From: Pseudomonadota bacterium
GTDB lineage: Bacteria > Pseudomonadota > Gammaproteobacteria > Acidiferrobacterales > Acidiferrobacteraceae
Assembly: GCA_021795255.1 (NCBI GenBank)
Contig: JAJYPQ010000029.1
Location: 1 to 19,679, forward strand
Length of the DNA stretch: 19,679 nucleotides
Direction of reading: 5' to 3'
Part shown: in pieces, positions 6,762 to 17,126 of the stretch
Position numbering within the stretch: position 1 is the first letter of the stretch
Layout of the letters: each line of letters opens with the position of its first letter
The notes under the pieces: model-generated
What the model was told of the DNA's origin: nothing
Seen by the model: only the letters and a program-made list of their open reading frames with translations
The model's database searches: none
Program-made: the position numbers and the translations under genes

Positions 6762-7436
6762 ATGACGGATACGGCATTGATAGAGAAGCAAGTTAAATCC
6801 AAGCAGCGGGTGGCCGACCACGGTGAGGTTTTGACGAGCCCACGAGAGGTCAATGCCATGCTCGATCTGGTTAAACACGAAACCGACCGGATCGACTCTC
6901 GGTTTTTGGAGCCTGCTTGCGGTACGGGGAACTTCTTGACGGAGATCCTCAATCGCAAGCTGCGCGTGGTCGAGGCGCGATATGGCCAGAGCCAGCCGGA
7001 TTACGAACGGTACGCCGTGCTGGCGGTATCGTCCCTCTATGGCATTGATATCCTGGGGGATAACGTCCAGGAGTGCCGTAAGCGACTATTCGACATCTTC
7101 GACCAGAGATACACCAGTCTATTCGGTGGCCGGACCAGGGGCGAGTGCCGAAGTGCCGTGCAGTTCATTTTGGACCGTAATATCATCTGGGGAGACGCGC
7201 TATCACTCAAAACCGTCGATAGCAACCCGCAGCCCATCGTCTTTTCTGAATGGTCACCCGTCAATAGCACGATGCTCAAGCGGAGGGACTTCACGTTCCA
7301 AGGTCTGCTTGCGCATGAGGCAGTCAAAGCGCTGCCGCTGTTTTCCGATATGGGCGAGGACGTGTTCATCCCGACCCCAAAGAAGGACTACCCGGTAACC
7401 CACTTCCTTGAGGTAGTGAACGTTGATAACCGCTAA
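6762..7436 (+). CDS. N6-adenine methyltransferase-like subunit with AdoMet motif but no NPPY
   Basis: A 224-aa class I methyltransferase-like protein, first gene of the operon. Motif X-like sequence is at ADHGEVLTSPREVNAMLDLV (18-37), motif I at F48-L-E-P-A-C-G-T-G56-N-F-L, motif II acidic residue in YGIDI (D96), and a motif III-like WGDAL (D145). The expected catalytic motif IV (NPPY or DPPY) is absent; the region where it should be reads IVFSEWSPV (159-167). The protein stops soon afterwards, so it lacks a target recognition domain. It probably serves as an AdoMet-binding or structural partner for the next protein. No strong ribosome binding site precedes the ATG. Its 3' end overlaps the next gene by 14 bp. 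I believe near relatives are annotated as restriction subunit M in other genomes, which is from memory. Confidence 0.85.
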   Translation: MTDTALIEKQVKSKQRVADHGEVLTSPREVNAMLDLVKHETDRIDSRFLEPACGTGNFLTEILNRKLRVVEARYGQSQPDYERYAVLAVSSLYGIDILGDNVQECRKRLFDIFDQRYTSLFGGRTRGECRSAVQFILDRNIIWGDALSLKTVDSNPQPIVFSEWSPVNSTMLKRRDFTFQGLLAHEAVKALPLFSDMGEDVFIPTPKKDYPVTHFLEVVNVDNR

Positions 7437-8942
7437 CTACAATCCGGACGTGCTCTCGTGCCTTGCCAGCCTCAGTAGCGACGAAGTCTTCACCCCGCCC
7501 CAACTGGCGAACCAGATGCTTGACCTGCTTCTTCCAGAGGTCTGGCGCGACAGAAACATCACTTTTTTGGACCCCGGTTGTAAATCGGGCGTGTTTCTGC
7601 GCGAGGTTGCCAAGCGCCTCGATAAGGGGCTGGAACCGGAAATCCACGATCGTCAAGAGCGCCTCAACCACATTTTCAAGAATCAGCTCTACGGTCTTGC
7701 CACGACGGAGCTGACGGCCCTATTGTCTCGCCGCTCCGTATACTGCTCCAAGACCGCCAATAGCAAGTATTCCGTCTGTGAATCCTTTGATAACCCGCAA
7801 GGAAATATCGGCTTCCGGCGCACCGAGCATGCCTGGGAAAATGGCCGTTGTGCATACTGTGGAGCGAATGAGCAGACCTACGAACGAGATGGTGAGCTGG
7901 AAAGTCATGCTTACGCGTTTATTCATACTGGCAAGCCAGAGGAGCTTTTTGATATGAAGTTCGATGTCGTTATTAGCAACCCGCCCTACCAGTTGGGTGA
8001 CGGTGGTCAAGGGGCCAGCGCGTCACCGATCTACCAGAAGTTTGTCGAGAGCGCGATCAGCCTCAACCCGCGGTACATGGTAATGATTACGCCGTCACGC
8101 TGGTTCAGTGGGGGCAAGGGCTTGGACGAGTTCCGTAAACGGATGCTTGCTGAATCGCGTCTTCGGTACCTTGTTGACTACCCGAAGCTCTACGATGGAT
8201 TCCCCGGCGTCAAGATCCGGGGTGGTGTCTCATATTTCCTTTGGGATCGCGACTATGAGGGTCCGTGCACGGTGCAAACAATGTGGGACGGCGCGCCGCT
8301 CGGCCCACCGATGGAACGGCGTCTGAACACCTACGACGTTCTGGTTCGGCGAAACGAGGCTGTATCCATTCTCGATAAAGTCCGCGCCTACCGCGTCAAT
8401 GGCCAGTCTGAGCCTACCCTGGACGCGCGCGTGTCCCCGAATAAACCCTTTGGGCTGCGGACTTTTTTTCATGGCTTTAATTCAGCGAAAGGGTTGAAAA
8501 ATCCAGTTAAGCTTTACGGGTCCCAGCGTATCTCGTGGGTCGCACATGATAGCATAAAACAAAACTCGGACTGGATTGACGACTGGAAGGTTCTAATGAC
8601 GGCCGTGCAGGGGACAAGCGCGGCGGTCGAGACCAAATTCCTGAGCAACCCGATAATTGCTGGTCCTGGCGAGGTATGTACGGAAACGTATGTCGTCGCG
8701 GGGCGGTTTGACACTGAGGCGGCCGCACGGCGTTACGCGACCTATCTGCGGACAAGATTCGTTCGATTTCTCGTCTCGCTACGTAAAGCCACTCAACACG
8801 CAAATCGAAATGTGTACGCATTTGTCCCTGACATCCCCCTAAATCGCGAATGGACAGACGCGAAACTGTTTGATCGCTACGGGCTAACCGGAGACGAAAT
8901 CGCCTTTATTGAGTCCACTGTGCACCCGATGGATGCCGACGA

Positions 8943-8946
<4 letters not shown>
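7423..8946 (+). CDS. Eco57I-like N6-adenine DNA methyltransferase, catalytic subunit
   Basis: A 507-aa DNA methyltransferase. A motif X-like DEVFTPPQLANQMLDLLLP (20-38) leads to motif I, F48-L-D-P-G-C-K-S-G56-V-F-L-R; the usual consensus is DPACGSG, so A and G are replaced by G and K. The catalytic motif IV is N186-P-P-Y189, typical of gamma-class N6-adenine enzymes. Between them, C108, C119 and C143-x2-C146 could bind zinc. Residues from about 270 to the end have no recognisable enzymatic motif and are the likely target recognition domain. The start is TTG 7423, supported by GAGGT at 7410-7414; the GTG at 7450 is an alternative. It overlaps the preceding gene by 14 bp and the following gene by 4 bp (ATGA), indicating coupling. 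Expected role: methylation of adenine in the recognition sequence, protecting host DNA. Confidence 0.88.
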
Positions 8947-11480
<2,534 letters not shown>

Positions 11481-11483
11481 GTT

Positions 11484-11705
11484 ATGGAGCGCTACGCGGT
11501 GACGGTGGACAAGGACAGCGAGATCCGGAATGACGCCAATGACTGGTCGGAGTATCCGCGCTATATCGTGGATTTGGTGAAGCGAGTGGTGCGGGTGAGT
11601 GTAGAGACGGTGAGGATTGTGGCAGATATACCATCGTTAGAGACGCAAGCGGATCGTGTAACCACGACTGTTGCAGCGTTAACGGACACACGCGGGATCA
11701 TATGA
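11484..11705 (+). CDS. 73-aa protein resembling the C-terminal tail of type ISP-like R-M proteins
   Basis: The sequence YAVTVDKDSEIRNDANDWSE (4-23) followed by PRYIVDLVKRVVRVSVETVRIVADIPSL closely resembles the extreme C-terminal segment I know from type ISP-like restriction proteins and related predicted helicases (Y-x-V-x-T-D-K-x-S-G-I-x-N-D-P-N-D-W, then PRYI-DLL, VSV-T-IVN-LP). Here the segment is an independent gene, 3 bp after the helicase stop and overlapping the next gene by 4 bp. The spacing argues that it is translated as part of the operon. It could be a small structural subunit completing the complex, or a remnant of a split larger gene; the preceding protein ends without a frameshift signature. 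The assignment is by memory of the motif. Confidence 0.7.
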   Translation: MERYAVTVDKDSEIRNDANDWSEYPRYIVDLVKRVVRVSVETVRIVADIPSLETQADRVTTTVAALTDTRGII

Positions 11706-12562
11706 AGGGCTGGGCCGACCTAATCTCATCCATCGCTGCCCTGCTATGGCCATTACTAGGATTTGCGACACTTCTTATCTTACAGAAGCCTTTGATGAGT
11801 TTATTGTCTCGTGTCAGACGCGGAAAATGGGCCGGTTTTGAGCTAGAACTCGATAAGCTGGAGGAAGCTTCTCTGGGTTTAGAAAGGGTGACGGCTGCTT
11901 CGCGTGGCGTAGTCGTGACCGAAGATGGAGATGACGAGATGGTTGCGAGCGTTCTTCGAGAGGCCGCGCAATCTCCGAAGATCGCGCTTATCCACTTGGC
12001 TATAGAGATTGAACGAAAGACCGCCCAAATTTTAGCTTCTCTAGGCCACTCAGATAAAGGGCGGACACGTTCTCTTTCTGATTCTATGGCGATATTAGAC
12101 AAACAATTCATGGCGCTGCCGAAGCATATTGAGAGCACGCTCAGTAGTTTCCGGCATATACGTAACAAGATAATTCATGGCGGACATGTTGGCTCGGCGG
12201 AGACAATAAGAGCTATAGATTCCGGCATCATAATCCTTCGGTCGTTAAACGCGGTACCCACCGAAAAAAATATTGTATATCACCCTGGCGTTGAGGTCTT
12301 CGAAGATGCGCTCTGCGAGAAGATGCGAGAGGGTGTGCGCGGAGTAATACTGGAGACACAAACACCAGGGGGCACAACAAGCAGTTTTCGTATATTTCCC
12401 TCAACGAAGACCCATTTTAAAAAAGGGGAACGCGTCGCGTGGGAATGGGATCACACGCGGGCGTGGGGCGAGTCTTGGTATAGAGATCCTGATTCCTCTG
12501 AAATTAAAAGAGCATGGGAGTCGGCCAAGGAATTTATCGGACGGCATCTGGATGAGATATAG
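11702..12562 (+). CDS. Membrane-anchored HEPN/DUF4145-like protein
   Basis: A 286-aa protein, last gene of the operon. One membrane segment lies at residues 9-28 (SSIAALLWPLLGFATLLILQ), followed by a basic stop-transfer stretch. A helical domain (about 80-185) contains SSFRHIRNKIIHGG with R154-N-K-I-I-H159, the R-x4-H arrangement of HEPN and DUF4145-type domains. The C-terminal part (190-286) is unassigned. The ATG overlaps the stop of the 73-aa gene (ATGA at 11702-11705), so translation is coupled to the restriction genes even though base composition here is more AT-rich. HEPN proteins in defence loci often act as toxic RNases, so a membrane-localised effector or regulator is possible. The motif is common in non-catalytic proteins too. 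Confidence 0.75.
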   Translation: MKGWADLISSIAALLWPLLGFATLLILQKPLMSLLSRVRRGKWAGFELELDKLEEASLGLERVTAASRGVVVTEDGDDEMVASVLREAAQSPKIALIHLAIEIERKTAQILASLGHSDKGRTRSLSDSMAILDKQFMALPKHIESTLSSFRHIRNKIIHGGHVGSAETIRAIDSGIIILRSLNAVPTEKNIVYHPGVEVFEDALCEKMREGVRGVILETQTPGGTTSSFRIFPSTKTHFKKGERVAWEWDHTRAWGESWYRDPDSSEIKRAWESAKEFIGRHLDEI

Positions 12563-12609
12563 CATGTCTCTGAATACCAGTAATAGTGGTTCTCACAGCG
12601 CACAGAGGG

Positions 12610-13884
12610 CTACCAATCCATATTTGCTGCTCGATCCCATTCTTTCACCAAGTGATCGACGAGGCTCTCCATCTCCTCGGTTGATCTCATGGCGCTTTTA
12701 TATGTTCCATCAGCCGCAAGGGTCATGATCACTGGGAGATTGGAACGTTGAAGGTACAGGCGCGCTGGCGCGCGGTCCTCTGCCCACAGATAGTCCATAA
12801 ACGCGAGGATCCTCTGAACTGCTTTAGGCTCTTCATCTGTCAGAGCGTCGTGGAACGCAAACTTTCGCGAACCGCGCTGGTGCGGAAGAAGGACCGGAAC
12901 CGCTCCGGCCCCCGAGTGAAACGTAAACGCCTCTCCTCGCTTTCCGAATGCGCCGTGTGCAACAAAATTGCGATGCTGTTTTCTGATCTCCCCAAGATCA
13001 TCATAAAACTGTTTTGATCTGCGGTCCGCGATATCGAAAGCCGCCTTGAACTTGTCGTTCCACTCTGCCCCAGCGAGAGATGCGACCTGATCCCTTGTGT
13101 TTACGCGGCCTTGAAGGATTGCCAAATGGATGAATACGTGCTCAGTAAAACTAAAGAAAGCATCAATAGCTGCACTCGCTAGCCAGGTGCTCTTTTCTGC
13201 CAGAGTGAATGGCTGTAAAAAATAATCACCGGTCCACCCTTTCATTAGATCTTCCAGTGACACTTGGCGCTTCCGTTCCTCCTCCTTTTCTCTCTCTTTG
13301 ATGGCTTGCCAATACTCTTCTAAGAAAAACTGGAACCGCTGATGAAGTGCGTCAGTATCGTTCTTCACGTTCAGCTTGGAATCAGCAACCGCAGATTGGG
13401 CATACCACTCAAAGTAGGGCTGTGCGGCTTTTGTCGCTTTTTGAATCCGTGTTACGATTTCCTCCGCATCTCGCTCCCATTTATCTGGATTTTCAACAAA
13501 AAGGCCGGCCCCCAGTTTCCGGTGTTCTATCAAGTACGCTTTACCGTGGAAATCCACGGGAACCGACCAGGAAAGTTTCTCCCAGGCCCCGAGATCACGG
13601 AACCCAAGCAGATCAACTAGCAGGAAGTACACGAGATAATAGGGAGGCAAATTGCGCCCCGCGCGCGTTCTCTGGGCCAGGAATAGGAGATTCTTTGGAG
13701 CGGACGTCGAATCGTCTGTCGGCCTTATGGGAGCAAGCGCTGTTTGAGCCGCTACCTTCACCGCTTTGAGATGCTCCAGGAATATCATATCTTCCCCTGT
13801 TGATTTGATCCGCAATCGCGACTCCCCGGCATAGTAGTTCAAAAAAGCAGGATAGCATCTCTCTTTAGACGTCGCCGACGACAT
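12610..13884 (-). CDS. Large hypothetical protein with HEPN-like R-x4-H motif
   Basis: A 424-aa soluble protein of unknown family, convergent with the operon. The middle is helical and highly charged (about 176-215, KEREKEEERKRQ). Residues 292-312, QFYDDLGEIRKQHRNFVAHGA, carry R305-N-F-V-A-H310, a HEPN-like R-x4-H in the typical 'RN-xxH' form. The preceding segment (WLASAAIDAFFSFTEHVFIHLAI, 234-256) is also typical of HEPN-like helices. No ribosome binding site is obvious before the ATG at 13884; M33 is an alternative start with AGGGGAAG upstream. The last codons are intact and the reading frame is uninterrupted. It may be an RNA-targeting or scaffold protein, but no function is claimed. Confidence 0.7.
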   Translation of the reverse strand: MSSATSKERCYPAFLNYYAGESRLRIKSTGEDMIFLEHLKAVKVAAQTALAPIRPTDDSTSAPKNLLFLAQRTRAGRNLPPYYLVYFLLVDLLGFRDLGAWEKLSWSVPVDFHGKAYLIEHRKLGAGLFVENPDKWERDAEEIVTRIQKATKAAQPYFEWYAQSAVADSKLNVKNDTDALHQRFQFFLEEYWQAIKEREKEEERKRQVSLEDLMKGWTGDYFLQPFTLAEKSTWLASAAIDAFFSFTEHVFIHLAILQGRVNTRDQVASLAGAEWNDKFKAAFDIADRRSKQFYDDLGEIRKQHRNFVAHGAFGKRGEAFTFHSGAGAVPVLLPHQRGSRKFAFHDALTDEEPKAVQRILAFMDYLWAEDRAPARLYLQRSNLPVIMTLAADGTYKSAMRSTEEMESLVDHLVKEWDRAANMDW

Positions 13885-13977
13885 TCTAGGAGACGCTTTA
13901 CAGTGCTCGCTACCATCAGTCGCAGAAATGTCCGGATGTCTTAGGTGAAGATACCCTCGGGATTACCGGGGGGTGAA

Positions 13978-14205
13978 TCAAAGCCGCAGATCATGGAAGG
14001 TGAGCCCTTCGATGCCGGCCGCCTTGCAGACTCGCTCAAAGGCCTGGGAGATCGATTCAGAGTGTAGTGACCAGATAAGTCCTTGTCTTGCAAGACCGTC
14101 ATTTAAAATGACGCTCGATTTTTCATCCAGGACCGCCATGGCCGCCCGCGATAACGGCACTTCACGGGGCGTCCCGTTCTTGGTTATCGGTATCAGCAAC
14201 ACCCA
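13978..14205 (-). pseudogene. Integrase remnant 1 (internal catalytic fragment)
   Basis: Translated on the minus strand, LLIPITKNGTPREVPLS through [25 protein letters not shown] matches residues 226-290 of the intact integrase at 18422-19429 closely. It lacks the first catalytic arginine, the second histidine and the tyrosine. Homology stops abruptly at HDLR and, on the upstream side, next to the 16-bp repeat at 14214-14229. It is therefore a non-functional scar of an earlier, related integrative element. Confidence 0.85.
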
Positions 14206-14211
14206 CGGCTC

Positions 14212-14229
14212 CGTTAAAGACTCAAAACA
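14212..14229. repeat. Right copy of island-bounding direct repeat (att-like)
   Basis: TTAAAGACTCAAAACA at 14214-14229 is an exact copy of 4085-4100, in the same orientation. It lies precisely between integrase remnant 1 and the stop codon of remnant 2 (14233), the position where an attachment core would be expected. Confidence 0.6.
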
Positions 14230-14232
14230 GAG

Positions 14233-14410
14233 TTAATCTAGCTTCCCCACCAAATCCTCGGCCCTTAAATGCGTATACTTGCCCAGCATCTGCATGGTCT
14301 TGTGTCCCGTAATGGCCTTCACTTCCAGGGGCCCCAGGCCCCTCTCAGTGAGCCGGGACGCGGCCTCGTGGCGTAGGTCATGGAAGGTCAGGACCTCGAC
14401 CCCAGCAAAT
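14233..14410 (-). pseudogene. Integrase remnant 2 (C-terminal fragment)
   Basis: The minus-strand translation [23 protein letters not shown] through [28 protein letters not shown] matches the last 53 residues of the intact integrase, including H-x-x-R, the second histidine and the tyrosine. Everything upstream of LTFHDLR is unrelated, so the gene lost about five-sixths of its length. The sequence differs from remnants 1 and 3 at many positions, so it comes from a different integrase of the same family. Confidence 0.85.
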
Positions 14411-14420
14411 AACACGCAGA

Positions 14421-14783
14421 TCAATGCCCGGATATAATATCTTGACACGAAAACCCTATATGGCACCCCACTAATGGCTCAAGGATGGGAGCGATCAAAG
14501 CAACATCATCGAGTCCATCTGCCACACAATGCTTAACGGTCTTATTGTCGTTTGGAAAATATATGTCATATCGGTGATTAATAAATACATTAGCATAGGA
14601 CGAGAAATTAGCCTCCCTGATCATTTGCTTTCCGGCGTCAGTCCACTCTAGGCTACGTATCGTGATATGTATTGAGGGAGATTGCCGTGACGCTATGGTC
14701 TGGAGACTCTCCTCTACATCTACATGCGCGGCCACTACATTACCAACCACAAAATGCTCCATTGACGTTTTACCCTTAGACAT
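14421..14783 (-). CDS. Hypothetical protein between integrase remnants
   Basis: A 120-aa protein if started at ATG 14783 ([14 protein letters not shown]), which has a weak GAGTG six bases upstream; the frame is open to 14834, and an ATG at 14789 is also possible. I do not recognise a family. It has no membrane segment; the middle ([21 protein letters not shown]) looks like alternating strands and helices of a small globular domain. Its 3' end runs into the junction with integrase remnant 2, so the C-terminus may be truncated or newly formed. It is probably a cargo gene left by one of the integrated elements. Confidence 0.5.
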   Translation of the reverse strand: MSKGKTSMEHFVVGNVVAAHVDVEESLQTIASRQSPSIHITIRSLEWTDAGKQMIREANFSSYANVFINHRYDIYFPNDNKTVKHCVADGLDDVALIAPILEPLVGCHIGFSCQDIISGH

Positions 14784-14846
14784 GAACATCACTCGACAAT
14801 ATAGGGTGAGCGCGTTTTTGACTAGGGTTAACATACTTTCTTAGCA

Positions 14847-15012
14847 TTACCCCAACATCCCCACCAAATCTTCGGCCCTCAGGTGAGTATACCGCTTCAG
14901 CATCTGCAAGGTCTTGTGTCCCGTGATGGCGGCCACCTGCATCGGATTGAGGCCCTTCTTAAACAGCCGGGACGTGGCCCCATGGCGTAGATCATGGAAG
15001 GTCAGTCCCTCG
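14847..15012 (-). pseudogene. Integrase remnant 3 (C-terminal fragment)
   Basis: The minus strand encodes [21 protein letters not shown], then [28 protein letters not shown] and a stop at 14847-14849, matching the intact integrase's last 54 residues. At DNA level the match extends slightly further upstream (GCCGG), but a one-base loss breaks the frame there. Upstream the homology ends near 15020, next to the lipoprotein gene. It is the third C-terminal scar of this integrase family in about 1 kb. Confidence 0.85.
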
Positions 15013-15064
15013 TACCGGCTTGACTTCCTACCGTTACGGGGTTACTCGTAGCGGACACGACAAT

Positions 15065-15078
15065 AAAAAAAGGGGGGG
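15065..15078 (+). promoter_or_regulatory. A7-G7 homopolymer tract acting as ribosome binding site
   Basis: Seven A followed directly by seven G lie 2 bp before the lipoprotein start codon. The G run supplies the purine-rich ribosome binding site. Such adjoining homopolymers are prone to replication slippage, which would alter the strength of the site. An upstream TTGACT (15020-15025) could be a -35 element, but the -10 is poor. Confidence 0.5.
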
Positions 15079-15080
15079 TT

Positions 15081-15848
15081 ATGGGCCGATATACCGGAAT
15101 CGCTGTCATGGTAGCGGTTTTAGCGCTATCGGGCTGCCATAAAGCAAATAGCCATCCCAATTCATCGGCGGCCGAATATAAGCGGGGTCAGGCTTATGTC
15201 AAAGGTAGTAGTGTTCCCAAAAACTACAAAAAAGCAGTATTTTGGCTGAAGAAGGCAGCGGTACAGGGTAACGCGAAGGCTGAGACAGCCATGGGCGTGG
15301 TTTATGCTGAAGGCGATGGTGTGCCCCGGAACTACTCGAAAGCCGTTTACTGGCTTAACAAGGCGGCATCGGCAGGATACGCAAAAGCTAAGAATGATCT
15401 AGCCTTTGTTCACGGCTCAGACGAAATATCTATAGCGACAGGTAAAGAGTTGCACGCAGGTAGTGCAGAGGTATCACCGGCGGTTGCCATTCGTATTAAA
15501 AACTGGACGACAAAGACCCAGCTTGGAGGCATAGCGAAAGAAATCAAGGTGGTTTTTGAGGACCAGAGCACGCGCGCTATTATCGGCACCGATACAGAGT
15601 TCTTTAACGGACCATTTATGCCGGGATTTACCACGCCCAATAAGATATTCGTGCCGTCAGTTACCTATTTTCCAACACATCCTCTACCGTCGATTAATGC
15701 GGTTGTCTTTGTAGATGGGACGCTCCACTGGCATCAATTGTATTCTGTGCCTATCATGCGCGCGCATGTATTAACGGTCTGCTCATCCGGAAGCTGTATT
15801 GTCTATAATGGCCCATTCTCAAAGTGGGTAGTGGTAAATCTGCATTAG
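15081..15848 (+). CDS. Sel1-repeat lipoprotein
   Basis: A 255-aa predicted lipoprotein. The signal peptide MGRYTGIAVMVAVLALSGC ends in a lipobox L16-S-G-C19, so the mature protein should be lipid-anchored at Cys19, exported by Sec and processed by signal peptidase II. Two Sel1-like (TPR-related) repeats follow at about residues 30-65 (AEYKRGQAYVKGSSVPKNYK, KAVFWLKKAA) and 66-103 (METAMG-like GVVYAEGDGVPRNYSKAVYW). Residues from about 125 to 255 form an unassigned, beta-rich domain with a C-x4-C pair near the end (CSSGSC). Sel1 proteins usually mediate protein interactions. The stop codon TAG forms part of the 4-bp target duplication of the downstream IS5-group element, so the coding sequence is intact. 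Confidence 0.8.
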   Translation: MGRYTGIAVMVAVLALSGCHKANSHPNSSAAEYKRGQAYVKGSSVPKNYKKAVFWLKKAAVQGNAKAETAMGVVYAEGDGVPRNYSKAVYWLNKAASAGYAKAKNDLAFVHGSDEISIATGKELHAGSAEVSPAVAIRIKNWTTKTQLGGIAKEIKVVFEDQSTRAIIGTDTEFFNGPFMPGFTTPNKIFVPSVTYFPTHPLPSINAVVFVDGTLHWHQLYSVPIMRAHVLTVCSSGSCIVYNGPFSKWVVVNLH

Positions 15849-17035
15849 GGCACCTCTGATTTAGTCCCTACACACAAGCCGTTATGGTACAATAGTCCCA
15901 GTCAAAAGGGAAAAAACGCATGCGCCAGCTCACCTTAGCCACCGGTACCTTCGAGACCCACAGGAAGCCCACCCGTCGCGAGAAGTTTCTCTCAGATATG
16001 GAGAAGGTCGTGCCCTGGCAGGATCTCTGTGCGGTCATCGCCCCCTATTATCCCCAGGGCGAGAACGGCAGGCCCCCGGTGGGGCTTGGGCGCATGTTAC
16101 GCATCTATTTTCTCCAGCAGTGGTTCAATCTCTCGGATCCGGGGGCCGAAGAAGCCTTGTACGAATCGGTGTCCATGTGTCGGTTCGTGGGCATCGATCT
16201 CGGCCGGGAGCCGGTGCCGGATGAAACGACTATCTTAAAATTCCGCCATCTCCTCGAGAAGCACCATCTTGGCAAAAAACTCTTTCGGGAGGTCCACCGG
16301 CATCTGGAATCCCAGGGCGTCAAGGTCACTCAAGGCACAATTGTCGACGCCACGATCATCAACGCGCCCTCATCGACAAAGAACAAAGAGGGAAAACGCG
16401 ACCCCGATATGCACCAGACCAAGAAGGGGAATCAGTGGTACTTTGGCATGAAGGCCCATATAGGTGTCGATAGCAAGACCAAGTCATTCATTCCGTAGTG
16501 GCGACCGCTGCGAACGTTCATGACGCCACAGTTCTGCCCGATCTCCTCCATGGCGACGAGACCCGGGTGTGGGGTGACTCGGCGTATCAAGGCCAGACCG
16601 ATAGTCTTCGACAACACGCCCCGAAGGCCCGTGACCTCACCCACCGCCGCTATCGGACTAAGGGGGTCGTAAACGAGATCGAGCGCGCCAAAAATCGTGT
16701 GAAGTCCCACATCCGCAGTCGCGTAGAGCATGTCTTCGGGGTGATCAAAGGCGTGTTCCATTTCACCAAGGTCCGCTATCGAGGTCTTGAAAAGAATGCC
16801 CACCGGCTCTTCGTCACCTGCGCGCTGACCAATCTCTACCTTGTCCGTCGACGCCTGCTGCGACCTCTTAGGGCGTAGTCCGTTCGGAAACCGGGTTTCA
16901 GGTCACAAAAAGCCGCCCGAAGGACCAAACGAAGCCCATCGGAGTGCGGAATGGTGTGTTTTGCCTTCCCGCCCTGGCAAAACCTCGTTTCGGCATCCTG
17001 CACTTGTCGAAATGGGGGGTTAGTTCAGACGTGCC
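15849..17035 (+). mobile_element. IS5-family (IS5 group) insertion sequence, 1187 bp
   Basis: The ends are imperfect inverted repeats: GGCACCTCTGATTTAG on the left and GGCACGTCTGAACTAA (complement) on the right. A 4-bp duplication TTAG lies at 15845-15848 and 17036-17039, matching the YTAR target typical of IS5. The length is close to that of IS5 (about 1.2 kb). Its single transposase gene is frameshifted, so the copy is not autonomous. A -10-like TACAAT is at 15888-15893. Confidence 0.9.
15920..16878 (+). pseudogene. IS5-group DDE transposase, frameshifted
   Basis: The N-terminal part (15920-16498) and C-terminal part (16498-16878) together match IS5-group transposases over full length, for example PTRREKFLSDMEKVVPWQD, DATIINAPSSTKNKEGKRDP, HQTKKGNQWYFGMKAHIGVD. 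The DDE residues are the aspartate in IVDATII, the aspartate in VWGDSAYQG and the glutamate in SRVEHVFG. At 16485-16492 the sequence TCATTCATTCCG lacks one base relative to the expected KSFHSVVATAANVHD reading; adding one C restores it. No slippery heptamer is evident, and IS5-group genes are normally one frame, so I read this as inactivation rather than programmed frameshifting. AAAAGGGA precedes the start. Confidence 0.88.
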
Positions 17036-17126
17036 TTAGTAGAATCGCGGGACAAGTCTAACTGAGATGGACCCCAACCCCTGGACAGAATCTCCCGATC
17101 CTTAGGTGGATTATCTGCCGGGTTGG

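Noticed and set aside
16498..16878. The 3' part of the IS5 transposase as an independent gene or as a programmed frameshift product
   Set aside because: IS5-group transposases are normally single-frame, no slippery heptamer or stimulatory structure is evident, and one base restores the frame.
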